NCBI GenBank assembly: GCA_963805715.1
Contig: CAWDVK010000020.1
Location: 186,001 to 250,000, forward strand
Direction of reading: 5' to 3'
Source: CAWDVK01 sp963805715
Lineage (GTDB): Bacteria; Actinomycetota; Actinomycetes; Streptosporangiales; Streptosporangiaceae
DNA: 64,000 bases
Shown here: positions 47,872-56,963 of the stretch, piece after piece
Position numbering within the stretch: the first letter of the stretch is position 1
Layout: every line of letters begins with the position of its first letter
Made by a program: the position numbers and the translations under genes
The notes under the pieces: model-generated
What the model saw: the letters and a program-made list of their open reading frames with translations, nothing else
Databases searched by the model: none
What the model was told of the DNA's origin: nothing

Positions 47872-48663
47872 CTAGGCAAGGTTAGCGGCACGCCGCAGCT
47901 GGCCGTTCGACTGGCTGGCCGCCTGGGCCGCCGGCGCCGCGGGCTGGCCCGCCAGCTCCGCCGGGCCGGGAACCAGGCGGATCACGCCGTACTGATAGCC
48001 GCGCCGCCGGTACACCACGCTCGGCATGCCGCCGTCGGCGTCCTGGAACAGGAAGAAGTCGTGCCCGACCAGCTCCATCTCGAAGAGCGCCTGGTCGATC
48101 GTCATGGGGCTGGCCGCATGGAACTTCTGCCGCACAACCAGGGGCCCATCGCCTTGCATGTCAATCCGGACGGCGGCCTCGTCGTCGGAGCCGTGCGCCG
48201 CATCGCCGGCCGCACCACGGGCGCCCGTTTCGTCCGCCACCGGACGAGCCGCCACCCCGGTCCGGGAGGATGGGACCTGCCCGGCCATCTCGGCCAGAAC
48301 GGCCGCCCTGTCCTCGTCCGCCTCGGGCAAGTCGATCAGCCGGACGGCGGCGTGCCCGCCGTGACTCTTGCGCCGGTCGCAGGCGCGGCGCAGCCGCCCC
48401 TCGAGCTTGGCCATCGCCATGTCCAGGGCCGCGAACCGGTCATCGGCGGCTGCCTCGGCGCGGATAACCGGGCCTCGTGAGGTGATCGTGAGCTCGATCC
48501 GCTCCTTACGTCCCGATTGCCGCGGATTGCGCTCCGTGTCCAGCTCAACCTCGACGCTGATGGCCTTCTGGTCGAGCTTCTCGATCCTGGCCAGCTTGGC
48601 CATCGCGAACTGCCGGAATCGCTCCTGCACATCGGTGTGCCGGCCCTTGAAGATGATGTCCAC
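47872..48663 (-). CDS. hpf: ribosome hibernation promoting factor, long form
   Basis: The 263-aa protein dimerises 70S ribosomes in stationary phase or stress. The N-terminal domain reads MDIIFKGRHTDVQERFRQFA, then IRAEAAADDRFAALDMAMAK, LEGRLRRACDRRK. A variable linker (~110-180) follows, then the dimerisation domain VVRQKFHAASPMTIDQALFE, MELVGHDFFLFQDADGG and VVYRRRGYQYGVIRL. Both domains are present, as in actinobacterial HPF. The GTG start at 48663 is preceded by AAGGGGG. An extra Ala/Gln-rich tail of about 25 residues closes the protein. Confidence 0.95.
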   Translation of the reverse strand: MDIIFKGRHTDVQERFRQFAMAKLARIEKLDQKAISVEVELDTERNPRQSGRKERIELTITSRGPVIRAEAAADDRFAALDMAMAKLEGRLRRACDRRKSHGGHAAVRLIDLPEADEDRAAVLAEMAGQVPSSRTGVAARPVADETGARGAAGDAAHGSDDEAAVRIDMQGDGPLVVRQKFHAASPMTIDQALFEMELVGHDFFLFQDADGGMPSVVYRRRGYQYGVIRLVPGPAELAGQPAAPAAQAASQSNGQLRRAANLA

Positions 48664-49138
48664 GCAAGGAACCCCCTTCGCCCGGTCCTCTGCGGCACCC
48701 GCCCGGCCGACCTGGTCTTCGACCCCACATCCGCCTGCTGAGGGGCTCGCGGCAATGATTGTGCCACTACTGCCCTTCTCCCTGCCCGGCGGATATCGGA
48801 TCCGCCGGCGGGGCAGGACTTACCTCTAAGCCGCACCGTGATCAGTCGACGATAAGTCGCTTTACGTGGGCCGTTTTGCCTGCGGCTGGCATCGGCTAGC
48901 CAGGCGTGACATCCCGGTAGGGGGATGCCCTGCCCAGCGCAACCACGGACCCGGGCGGGTGCCATGTCTCCGACGGTATCCGGGCCGGCTCCGGATGTCA
49001 GGAGGGGAGTCATAAGGATCGCCCTGATCAGCTAACTGCCGCGGGCCGGCTTGCGGCCAGTTGCCCGGCTTCGGAGTGCCCATGCCGGTCATGAGCCGGC
49101 AGACTGACCGCTTCAGCCCCGAAACGACAAGCCGCACT
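48664..49138. promoter_or_regulatory. 475-bp gap between lpqB and hpf
   Basis: This gap must hold the hpf promoter. A comF-type phosphoribosyltransferase gene, common at this place in actinomycetes, is absent, and I find no ComF motif (CxxC, PRPP loop) in any frame. Frames that are open here have random composition. Confidence 0.45.
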
Positions 49139-50968
49139 CTAACCCGGATACGCAGGCAGGTCTCCCTGGCCCTCCCGGGTCCAGTTGCCCTGCTGATTCG
49201 CGTCCAGCCAGATACGGCCGTCGCTGGTGCCGGCCACCAGATCAAGGTCGTTGCCGGAGATCGAGGTGATGCCCGCCAGCCCTGAATTGAGGGGGTTACC
49301 GCGGGAGCCGTCGAGCGGCAGTTCCTGCAGGGCCGACTTGGCCAGCACGATCAGGTCATCCGCGCCATCCCAGGTCAGCGCCGCCGGATCGGAGATGCTG
49401 GTGCCGACCTGGACCGGCTGCTGAAGCACGAAGTTGACCGTCGGGGCCTGGTTACCCGGCCGGTTGCTGGTGCTGCGGCTGATCGCGGCCTTCTCCAGCT
49501 CGGTCGCCCCCGACGGAGTCCGCACGATCATGGCGGCTCGGACGCCGTCGGCCGCTATCCGGAACTGCACGATCTGAGCCCCGGCGAGTGCCTGCAGATT
49601 CACGCCGGCGAGTGCCCCGTCTGACTGGATCACCCACAGCGACTGCCCGGTCGACGCCCACAGATCACCCTCGTAGTCCCAGCTCAGCGAATTACAGGCG
49701 GCCGCTCCGGGGATGCGGGAGGGGACCAGGCGGCTGGCGCTGCCGACCGGACCGAGGTAGACCGTGCATCCGCCGGCGCTGGTGGCGACCCCGATCTGCG
49801 TCTGAGAGCCCGGCGACTGCGGCCAGGGCAGCGGCGCCGAGACCGCCATCGCGCCGGCAGCCAGGGCACCCAGTCCGGCCGGGGCCGTGACCTGCTGCGC
49901 CTGGCCGGGCCCTGGCAGCTTGACGAGACCGCCGGCCGGAGTGAGGTAGAAGGCGGCTAGAGCTGAACGCTGGGACGGCGCGCTAGCCCCCGGTACCAGC
50001 TGGACATACATCGACAGCAGCTGGTTGACCGATCCGTCGATCCGCCTGGCCCGGCCGTTGATCAGCAGCTGCACCGAGCGGATCGGCGCCGTCCCGGAGA
50101 CGAACGGGCTGGACGGGCCGGTCAGCGTCCAGACCAGCTGGGCTGCCATCTGCGGCAGCTCGTTGCCCTTCGCCTGGGCCGCGGCGCCGCCCAGGTCCAC
50201 CATGGCGGTCACGCCAACGATCTTGACTCCGAGCAGCTGCGTGCCGGTCGGGAACTCCGTGGTGGTCGCGCCCTCGAGCCAGCTGTCGGTGTTGCTGAAC
50301 AGGGCCTGCACCAGCCGGGTGGCCAGCTCGGCGTTCGTGGCCTGCTTGGGCGCGAAGACCGTGTCAGGGACGAGAAAGCTACCTGACTGGGCGAAGAAGT
50401 AGACGCTCAGCGGCTGATACGCGAGCTGGAAATCGGCGCTGGTCAGCAGGAGCGTGGCCGGGAGGGCCTCGATCAGCCAGGTCCCGTTGATCCTGGCCAG
50501 CGTGAAGCCGTACTCGTGCGTGACCGGCTCTGGCTGATAGGCATACTGGCCGGCCTCGGTGAGCGTGGCCAGCTCCAGGCCCTGATAGTTGAGCTGCTCA
50601 CTCAGGGCGTTCTGCCCGTTCACCGTCCTCGGCCCGACGACCACCTGAGGGGAAGCGTTCAGCCCGGACACCTCGGTGATGGGCTCGACCGCCGGCTGCC
50701 ACGTCTGCCGCAGCCCCGGCGCGAGGTACTGGCGGGCCACGGAGTAGTCGGTGGGGTCCGCACTGGCGTGCAGGAAGCCCTGCACCACCTGCGAGGCGGA
50801 CCAGCCGGGCCGCGGCCCGGGCGGGGGCAGCATCTGCACGAACGGCTGAGCCTGGTTGCTGGCCGTGCTGATCGCCGCGGCGCCGCCGGAGACCGGCACG
50901 GTAGCGCATCCGGCAGCCAGCACCGCCACCGCGGCGACGGCCCCGGCCAGCAGCCGCCCGCTAGCCAC
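49139..50968 (-). CDS. lpqB: LpqB lipoprotein, accessory to MtrAB
   Basis: The 609-aa protein starts with a GTG at 50968 that overlaps the last codons of mtrB. It has a lipoprotein signal (LLAGAVAAVAVLAAGC, lipidated Cys21), then a GerMN-type domain (~190-330, including TEFPTGTQLLGVKIVGVTAM, VDLGGAAAQAKGNEL) and a beta-propeller-like C-terminus. LpqB binds the outside part of MtrB and tunes its activity. The longer upstream frame is read-through from mtrB and is not used because the lipobox would be buried. Confidence 0.92.
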   Translation of the reverse strand: MASGRLLAGAVAAVAVLAAGCATVPVSGGAAAISTASNQAQPFVQMLPPPGPRPGWSASQVVQGFLHASADPTDYSVARQYLAPGLRQTWQPAVEPITEVSGLNASPQVVVGPRTVNGQNALSEQLNYQGLELATLTEAGQYAYQPEPVTHEYGFTLARINGTWLIEALPATLLLTSADFQLAYQPLSVYFFAQSGSFLVPDTVFAPKQATNAELATRLVQALFSNTDSWLEGATTTEFPTGTQLLGVKIVGVTAMVDLGGAAAQAKGNELPQMAAQLVWTLTGPSSPFVSGTAPIRSVQLLINGRARRIDGSVNQLLSMYVQLVPGASAPSQRSALAAFYLTPAGGLVKLPGPGQAQQVTAPAGLGALAAGAMAVSAPLPWPQSPGSQTQIGVATSAGGCTVYLGPVGSASRLVPSRIPGAAACNSLSWDYEGDLWASTGQSLWVIQSDGALAGVNLQALAGAQIVQFRIAADGVRAAMIVRTPSGATELEKAAISRSTSNRPGNQAPTVNFVLQQPVQVGTSISDPAALTWDGADDLIVLAKSALQELPLDGSRGNPLNSGLAGITSISGNDLDLVAGTSDGRIWLDANQQGNWTREGQGDLPAYPG

Positions 50969-52754
50969 GCAGCGCCGCCTCGGAACTCCCGGCAGCCCCG
51001 GCGACCGGCTCCGGCTCGGGCTCGGGCGCAGGCTCGGGCTCGGGCTGGGACTCAGGCCCGCTGCCGGGCTCCGGCGGGGCCTCGGGCTGGCCGGCGGGTG
51101 ACACGGCGACGCCGAAGTCGGCCTCATCGGGCTTCAGCGGCAGCGGGGAGCCGGCCAGCTCGGTGCCCGCCGTGCGCGGCAGGGTCAGCCGGAATACCGA
51201 TCCCTGCCCCGGCTTGCCCCACGCCTCGAGCCATCCGCCGTGCAGCCGGGCGTCTTCCAGGGCAATCGCCAGGCCCAGGCCAGTGCCGCCGGTCGTTCGC
51301 GCCCGGGCCGGGTCGGCGCGCCAGAACCGGTCGAAGACCAGCTGCTCCTCACCGGGAGCCAGGCCGACCCCCAGATCCCGGACGGAGACGGCCACCGCGG
51401 TCGAGTCGGCGGCCACCGTGACCACCGCGTCCCGGCCCTCGCCGTGCTCGACCGCGTTCACCAGCAGGTTCCGCAGGATCCGCTCGACCCGGCGCCGGTC
51501 CACCTCGGCGACGCACGGCTCGGGCGGCAGCCGGAACTCGATCCTGGCGCCGCGGCGCTCGGCCAGGTGCTGCGCCACGTCGGCCGAGTGCCGGGCCAGA
51601 TCGCACACATCCACCGGCTCAGCGTCCAGCGTCGCCGCGTTAGCGTCGTACCTGCTGATCTCGAGCAGGTCGGTCAGCAGGGACTCGAACCGCTCAAGCT
51701 GGCTCTGCAGCAGCTCGGCGGAGCGCGCGGGCGCGGGCTCCATCTCGCCTTTCGCCCCGAAGAGCACGTCGGCGGCGATCCTGATGGTCGTCAGCGGAGT
51801 CCTGAGCTCATGCGAGACGTCCGAGACGAACTGGCGCTGCACCTGGGACAGGTCCTCCAGTTCCTCCAGTTTCTCCTGAAGGCTGGCGGCCATCTGGTTG
51901 AACGCGGTCGACAGAGCCGCCAGCTCGTCGACCCCGCGGACCGGCATCCGCTCGGCCAGCGCCCCGGTGGACAACCGCAGCGCGCCCCGGGCCGCCAGCC
52001 GGACCGGCACGACGACCCACCGGGTCACCAGCCAGGCGATGGCGGCGAGCAGGAATACGAGCACCAGTCCGACCAGGAGCAGCGTCTTCTGCTCGCTGGC
52101 CAGGGTCTGCTGCTCGGACACCAGCGGGAAGAAGTAGTAAAGCTCGTAGAAGCTGCCGAACGGGGCACCGTAGGCCAGACCTGGCACCGGTGCCGAGCCG
52201 CCGACCAGGGTCATCCGGGTGGGCGCGACCACCGGGACGCCGGCGCTGCGGCTCTCCGTCTGGACCTTGCGGACGAGCCCGGCCGGCATGCTGGCGATGC
52301 TCCAGCTCGCAGGGAACCCGGAGACGGCGCCGGCGCTGTAGACCGGCGGCCCCTGCTTGCCCGGCGGCAGGCCCACTGCCACGGCGTAGTCGATGCCAGT
52401 CCCGCTCTTGGACTGCAGCTCGGTCACGATCGCCTGCATCAGCGTGCGGGCCGAGGCCAGCGAGCCGCCGCTCACGCCCGGCTCGGTCTGGGCGATGGAC
52501 AGGCCCTGGTAGACGATGTTGCTGGCCGATCTCTCCTTGCTGTCGACCAGGTTCTTCTCGATCTCCTGCATCAGGAAGACCCCGAGCACGGCCACCACGA
52601 TGCCGGACAGGACGAAGGTAGCCGTGACCACGCGCAGCTGGAGCGACCGGCGCCAGCGGTACCGCATCCAGCGCAACCGCACCCGGCTGGTCCTGGTCAG
52701 GCGCGCCTGAGCACCGTGATAGAGGCGAGATGCGAGCTGGAGGGCCCCCGTCAT
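50961..52754 (-). CDS. mtrB: MtrB sensor histidine kinase
   Basis: The 597-aa protein has two membrane helices (VVTATFVLSGIVVAVLGVFL and TLLLVGLVLVFLLAAIAWLV) flanking a ~150-residue outside domain. HAMP follows (LSTGALAERMPVRGVDELAA), then the H-box SDVSHELRTPLTTIRIA with phospho-His, the N-box LRNLLVNAVEHGEG, and G-boxes VRDLGVGLAP and TGGTGLGLAIALEDARLHGG. The C-terminal ~70 residues are Pro/Glu/Ser repeats (PEPEPAPEPEPEP). MtrAB controls cell division and wall metabolism in actinobacteria. It follows mtrA after 26 bases. Confidence 0.95.
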   Translation of the reverse strand: MTGALQLASRLYHGAQARLTRTSRVRLRWMRYRWRRSLQLRVVTATFVLSGIVVAVLGVFLMQEIEKNLVDSKERSASNIVYQGLSIAQTEPGVSGGSLASARTLMQAIVTELQSKSGTGIDYAVAVGLPPGKQGPPVYSAGAVSGFPASWSIASMPAGLVRKVQTESRSAGVPVVAPTRMTLVGGSAPVPGLAYGAPFGSFYELYYFFPLVSEQQTLASEQKTLLLVGLVLVFLLAAIAWLVTRWVVVPVRLAARGALRLSTGALAERMPVRGVDELAALSTAFNQMAASLQEKLEELEDLSQVQRQFVSDVSHELRTPLTTIRIAADVLFGAKGEMEPAPARSAELLQSQLERFESLLTDLLEISRYDANAATLDAEPVDVCDLARHSADVAQHLAERRGARIEFRLPPEPCVAEVDRRRVERILRNLLVNAVEHGEGRDAVVTVAADSTAVAVSVRDLGVGLAPGEEQLVFDRFWRADPARARTTGGTGLGLAIALEDARLHGGWLEAWGKPGQGSVFRLTLPRTAGTELAGSPLPLKPDEADFGVAVSPAGQPEAPPEPGSGPESQPEPEPAPEPEPEPVAGAAGSSEAALRG

Positions 52755-52780
52755 GACCTTTCCCCGCTGAGCGGCCCGGA

Positions 52781-53458
52781 TCAGCCCGGACCCGCCTTGT
52801 ACCCGACGCCCCGGACCGTGACCACGATGTCCGGCCGCTCGGGATCTTTCTCGATCTTCGCCCTGAGCCGCTGGACATGCACGTTGACCAGGCGCGTGTC
52901 GGCCGCGTGCCGGTAGCCCCAGACCTGCTCGAGCAGCACTTCCCTGGTAAAGACCTGGCGCGGCTTACGGGCCAGCGCCACGAGCAGATCGAACTCCAGC
53001 GGCGTCAGGTTCAGCGGCTCGCCGGCCCGCTTCACGGAGTGCCCGGCCACGTCGATCGAGATGTCGCCGATCGCCAGCATCTCCGGCGCGGGGTCATCGG
53101 TCCGGCGCAGCCGGGCCCGGACCCGCGCGATCAGGACTTTCGACTGGAATGGCTTGACGATGTAGTCATCGGCTCCGGACTCGAGCCCGAGCACCACATC
53201 GACGGTGTCACTCTTGGCCGTGAGCATGACAATCGGGACGCCCGACTCCGCGCGAATCTGACGGCATACGTCAATGCCGTCGACGCCGGGCAGCATCAGG
53301 TCGAGCAGCACGAGATCGGGCTTGGTATCCCGGAATACCTCCATGGCCTTCTCGCCGTCGTACACGAACGTCGGCTCAAACCCCTCGCCCCGGAGCACGA
53401 TCCCGAGCATCTCGGCGAGAGCGGCGTCGTCGTCGACAACCAGCACGCGACCTTTCAT
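52781..53458 (-). CDS. mtrA: MtrA response regulator
   Basis: The 225-aa OmpR/PhoB-type regulator has receiver motif VLVVDDDAALAEMLGIVLRG, phospho-acceptor Asp53 in LVLLDLMLPGVDGID, LTAKSDTVD and SGADDYIVKPF. The winged helix includes LTPLEFDLLVALARKPRQVF and HAADTRLVNVHVQRLRAKIE. MtrA regulates cell-wall hydrolases and replication-linked genes in actinomycetes. It is the first gene of the mtrA-mtrB-lpqB unit and starts 6 bases after the stop of mtnA, so it may also be read from that gene's promoter. Confidence 0.97.
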   Translation of the reverse strand: MKGRVLVVDDDAALAEMLGIVLRGEGFEPTFVYDGEKAMEVFRDTKPDLVLLDLMLPGVDGIDVCRQIRAESGVPIVMLTAKSDTVDVVLGLESGADDYIVKPFQSKVLIARVRARLRRTDDPAPEMLAIGDISIDVAGHSVKRAGEPLNLTPLEFDLLVALARKPRQVFTREVLLEQVWGYRHAADTRLVNVHVQRLRAKIEKDPERPDIVVTVRGVGYKAGPG

Positions 53459-53464
53459 AAGTCC

Positions 53465-54547
53465 TCATCGTCCCACGTATTCGGTACCAGCGGGAGGCGC
53501 GCCGGAAGCCGGTTCAGCGCCCAGACCTCGCAGGTTACCCGCTGTGACCGGCATGATGACCCCTCGCTCGGTGACGATGGCAGTGATCAGCTCCGGGGGC
53601 GTGACATCGAACGCCGGGTTATAAGCTCCCGTACCGGCCGGCGCGATCAGCTGTCCGCCGATGCCGAGCACCTCGCTCTCGGCCCGGTACTCGATCTGGA
53701 TCGCCGTTCCGCCGGGCGTGCAGAAATCGATCGTCGACACCGGGGCGACCACCACGAACGGCAGATCATGCCGGCGCGCGAGCACCGCGAGGCCGTAGGT
53801 GCCGACCTTGTTGGCCACGCTGCCGTCGGCGGCGATCCGGTCAGCGCCGGTCAGGATGAGGTCCACCTGCCCGGCGGCCATCAGCGACGCGGCCGCGCTA
53901 TCGGGGAGCACCGCATGCGGCAGCCCCGCGCGCCCCGCCTCGTACGCCGTCAGCCGGGCGCCCTGCAGCAGCGGCCGGGTCTCGCCGACCCATAGCTGGG
54001 CGAGCCGGCCGGCCCGGTGGGCGGCCAGCACGACGGCGAAGGCAGTGCCCTCCCCGCCGGAGACGAGCGAGCCGGTGTTGCAGTGCGTCAGGATCCTGGC
54101 GCCGGCGGGTACCAGGCGCAGGCCGTGCGCCGCCATCGCCGCGCTCGCGGCAGCGTCCTGCGCCTCGATGGCCCGGGCTGCGCCGAGGACAGCCTGGCCG
54201 ATGTCCCGTTTCGCATCCGGGCCCGATGCCTGCCGCGCTCGCTCATAGGCGGCGAGCGCCTGCCGCGCGCCCCAGCCCAGGTTGACCGCGGTGGGCCTGG
54301 CCTGCTCGATCGCCGCGGCCGCCTGGCGTGCGTCCTCGCCGCGGCAGACGGCGAGGGCAACGCCGAAGGCCCCGGCAATCCCGAGCAGCGGTGCGCCCCG
54401 GACCACCAGCCTGCGGATCGCATCGACCAGCGCCGGCACGTCCCGGCAGGTCAGCGTGGCCTCGGTGGCCGGCAGCCTGGTCTGGTCCAGCAGCTCGATG
54501 GCCGGCCCGGACGGCGGGTCGAGCCAGCGCAAGGCAGGAATGCTCAC
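53465..54547 (-). CDS. mtnA: S-methyl-5-thioribose-1-phosphate isomerase
   Basis: The ~360-aa enzyme isomerises methylthioribose-1-phosphate to the ribulose form in methionine salvage. I chose the GTG at 54547 (VSIPALRWLDPP), because homology begins there. In-frame starts up to 54691 add an unrelated Arg-rich leader. Catalytic Cys lies in ILTHCNTGSLVSGGEGTAFA and catalytic Asp in LILTGADRIAADGSVANKVG. The substrate-loop RGAPLLGIAGAFGVALAV is present. Its place directly upstream of mtrA is a conserved actinobacterial arrangement. Confidence 0.92.
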   Translation of the reverse strand: MSIPALRWLDPPSGPAIELLDQTRLPATEATLTCRDVPALVDAIRRLVVRGAPLLGIAGAFGVALAVCRGEDARQAAAAIEQARPTAVNLGWGARQALAAYERARQASGPDAKRDIGQAVLGAARAIEAQDAAASAAMAAHGLRLVPAGARILTHCNTGSLVSGGEGTAFAVVLAAHRAGRLAQLWVGETRPLLQGARLTAYEAGRAGLPHAVLPDSAAASLMAAGQVDLILTGADRIAADGSVANKVGTYGLAVLARRHDLPFVVVAPVSTIDFCTPGGTAIQIEYRAESEVLGIGGQLIAPAGTGAYNPAFDVTPPELITAIVTERGVIMPVTAGNLRGLGAEPASGAPPAGTEYVGR

Positions 54548-54765
54548 CCCAGGAGTCTGGGCCAGCCAGCGGCGGAGCGCCAGTCCGCGGGGGCGTCCGG
54601 CCCGATGCCCGGGCATGGCTCCCGCCGATCGGAACGCACGCGAATATGCCAGTTCGCAACCATGCTTGACCAGCGTGGCCAGCCTGTTCATGGAAGTATT
54701 GGCGCGAGCCGGTCCGGGATCGCCGGGGGCAGGTCAGTGGCGGCCGGGGGCCGCAAGGAGACGCG

Positions 54766-56322
54766 ATGAGTGACACCCCGTCCTGGGAGCAGTCCGGCGC
54801 GAGCGAGCCTAGTGAAGACCGGCAAGACGAGCGGAATGACGGCCAGCCCGGCGAAAGCGAGCCAGGCGCGTCGGGGCCGGGCCAGGGGCCGTCGCCAGCG
54901 GGCTACGGCCAGCCGGGTCCTGGCCAGCCGGGTCCGGGCCAGCCGGGTCCGGGCCAGCCGGGTCCTGGCCAGCCGGGTCCTGGCCAGCCGGGTCCGGGCC
55001 AGCCGGGTCCGGGCCAGCCGGGTCCGGGGTACAACCAGCAGCAGCCCGGCTACGACCAGCCCACGCAGCCCGGCTATGGCCAGCCGCCGCCACCGGGGTA
55101 CTACCAGCCACCGCCCGGATACGCCCAGCCCGGCTACGCCCAGCCCGGCTACGCCCAGCCCGGCTACGGCCAGCCACCGCCGCCCGGCTACGGCCAGCCA
55201 CCGCCGCCCGGCTACGGCCAGCAGCCGCCACCGGGTTACTACCAGCCGCCACCGCAGTACGGGCAGGGCTACGGGCAAGGGCCGTGGAACACGGCAGGCG
55301 CGCCCGCGCCGGGCGGCATCCCGCTGCGGCCCCTGGCGCTGGGCGACATCCTGAACGGCGCGGTCACCTCGATCCGCAGGAATCCGGTCGCCACGATCGG
55401 CATCGCGGCCATCATCCTGACCGCGACCGGAGTGATCACTACGGCGGTTGCCTTCGTCATCAGCAACGCCGCCCGTAACGCGGTGTCGGTGTCCAACGGG
55501 ACCCTGCAGACCGGCCGCCTGGGCGGATTCTTCGGCACCTTCTTCGGCGCGCTCGCGGTCGACTTCGTGGTCGGCCTGGTCGCCAGCATCGTCCTGACCG
55601 GCATGCTGACGGCCGTGATCGGCCGCGGAGTTCTCGGCCGGCGGCTGACCATCGGCGAGGCCTGGCAGGTCGCGGCGCCCCGGCTGCCGGCGGTGCTAGG
55701 GGCGAGCGTGCTGACGACGCTCGTGATCATTGCGCTCTGGGTGCCGTACGTGGTGATCCTGGCCATCCTGATTGCCGTGAAGGCGGGCGCGCTGGCCGCG
55801 ATCTTCGGCGTGCTCGGCGGCCTGGCGATGGTGTGCGTCACCGTCGCCGCCTGGGCGATGTTCAACATGGTCGCACCGGTCGTGGTGCTGGAAGGGCAAG
55901 GGCCCGTTCAGGCGCTGAAGAGGTCTTTCCGGCTCGTCCGGGCCAGCTTCTGGCGTGTCCTCGGGATCCTGATCCTGACGTATGTCATCGTCGCCATTGC
56001 CGCCCTGGTCCTGGAGATCCCGTTCGACATCATCAAGACGATAGCGGGCGGGGGCCTCAGCGCCGGCACTTCCCAGTCGGCCGTCGGCATCATCATCGGC
56101 GCCATCGGCGCCATCATCGCCGGAGCCATTACCCGGCCCGTGCTCGCCGGAGCCATCGTCCTGCTTTACGTGGACCTCCGGATGCGCCAGGAAGGACTGG
56201 ACCTGGCCTTGCGGCAGGCCGCGCAGAGCCAGCAGATGACCGGTGACGAGCTATCAGGGCTGTGGCGGCCCGCAGCGCCCGGCCAGGGACCCGCGCCCGC
56301 GGTTCCCCCCGCCTCATGGTGA
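54766..56322 (+). CDS. membrane protein with a GQPGP-repeat N-terminus (GPDPase membrane domain type)
   Basis: The 518-aa protein has a strong AAGGAG site. Residues ~45-90 are about eight GPGQP repeats, then ~90-180 a Tyr/Gln/Pro-rich part (GYGQPPPPGYGQPPPPGY). From ~190 there are some six hydrophobic segments with conserved GDILNGAVTSIRRNPVATIG and LKRSFRLVRASFWRVLGILI, typical of the glycerophosphoryl-diester-phosphodiesterase membrane domain family. The cytoplasmic repeat may phase-separate or bind partners. It heads a run of overlapping genes (DUF4129, DUF4350, MoxR, DUF58). Confidence 0.8.
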   Translation: MSDTPSWEQSGASEPSEDRQDERNDGQPGESEPGASGPGQGPSPAGYGQPGPGQPGPGQPGPGQPGPGQPGPGQPGPGQPGPGQPGPGYNQQQPGYDQPTQPGYGQPPPPGYYQPPPGYAQPGYAQPGYAQPGYGQPPPPGYGQPPPPGYGQQPPPGYYQPPPQYGQGYGQGPWNTAGAPAPGGIPLRPLALGDILNGAVTSIRRNPVATIGIAAIILTATGVITTAVAFVISNAARNAVSVSNGTLQTGRLGGFFGTFFGALAVDFVVGLVASIVLTGMLTAVIGRGVLGRRLTIGEAWQVAAPRLPAVLGASVLTTLVIIALWVPYVVILAILIAVKAGALAAIFGVLGGLAMVCVTVAAWAMFNMVAPVVVLEGQGPVQALKRSFRLVRASFWRVLGILILTYVIVAIAALVLEIPFDIIKTIAGGGLSAGTSQSAVGIIIGAIGAIIAGAITRPVLAGAIVLLYVDLRMRQEGLDLALRQAAQSQQMTGDELSGLWRPAAPGQGPAPAVPPASW

Positions 56323-56963
56323 CAGCCAGCTACCCGGCCATCGCGCGGCTGCCAGCACGCCAGCTTGCCTGGCGGGAGCTGGCCAGGCCGATCTACCAGC
56401 CGCCGCCGTGGGACCGGCTGCTGCATGACGTGATCGGCTGGCTCAGCGGCCTGTCCATCGGCGGGCTGAGCCTGGGCTCCGGGGTCGCGCTCCGGGTCCT
56501 GCTCGCGGTGGCCGCCGTGGCGATCGTGGCGGCAGTCGCCTACTGGATGGGGCCGACCAGGCGCAGCAGGCGCCGGCCAGGCAGCCCGCTGCTGCAGGGA
56601 CAGCGGCTCGGCGCGGCCGACCACCGGCGCCAGGCTGAGCAGCTGGCGGCCGCCGGTGATTACGCCGGCGCCATTATCGAGACCATCCGCGCGATCGCCG
56701 TCGACCTCGAGGATCGCGGCATCCTGTCACAGCGGCCGGGCCGGACCGCCGACGAGCTGGCGATCGAGGCGGCCGGGCCGCTGCCCGGCCGCGCCACGGA
56801 GCTGCAGGCCGCGGCGCGGCTGTTCGACGACGTGCGCTACGGCGACCGGCCGGGGACGCCGGCCGGCTACCAGCAGGTGCACGAACTCGACCTGAGCGTC
56901 CGGGCTGCTAGGACAGCGGTCGCGACGGTCAGCCAGGCCGGCGGCCGGGAATCGCTGCCGTGA
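56316..56963 (+). CDS. DUF4129 domain membrane protein
   Basis: The ~215-aa protein starts at the ATG at 56316, overlapping the previous stop by 7 bases. One membrane helix (VALRVLLAVAAVAIVAAVAY) is followed by a soluble helical domain: LGAADHRRQAEQLAAAGDYA, GAIIETIRAIAVDLEDRGIL, RPGRTADELAIEA and ARLFDDVRYGDRPG, the standard DUF4129 pattern. In actinomycetes it always travels with DUF4350, MoxR and DUF58 genes and probably works with them in cell-envelope assembly. Biochemical function is unknown. Confidence 0.85.
   Translation: MVTASYPAIARLPARQLAWRELARPIYQPPPWDRLLHDVIGWLSGLSIGGLSLGSGVALRVLLAVAAVAIVAAVAYWMGPTRRSRRRPGSPLLQGQRLGAADHRRQAEQLAAAGDYAGAIIETIRAIAVDLEDRGILSQRPGRTADELAIEAAGPLPGRATELQAAARLFDDVRYGDRPGTPAGYQQVHELDLSVRAARTAVATVSQAGGRESLP

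Noticed and set aside
49139..51127. A longer LpqB with a Ser/Pro/Arg-rich leader
   Set aside because: The leader is the out-of-frame read-through of the end of mtrB. The GTG at 50968 places the lipoprotein signal at the N-terminus.
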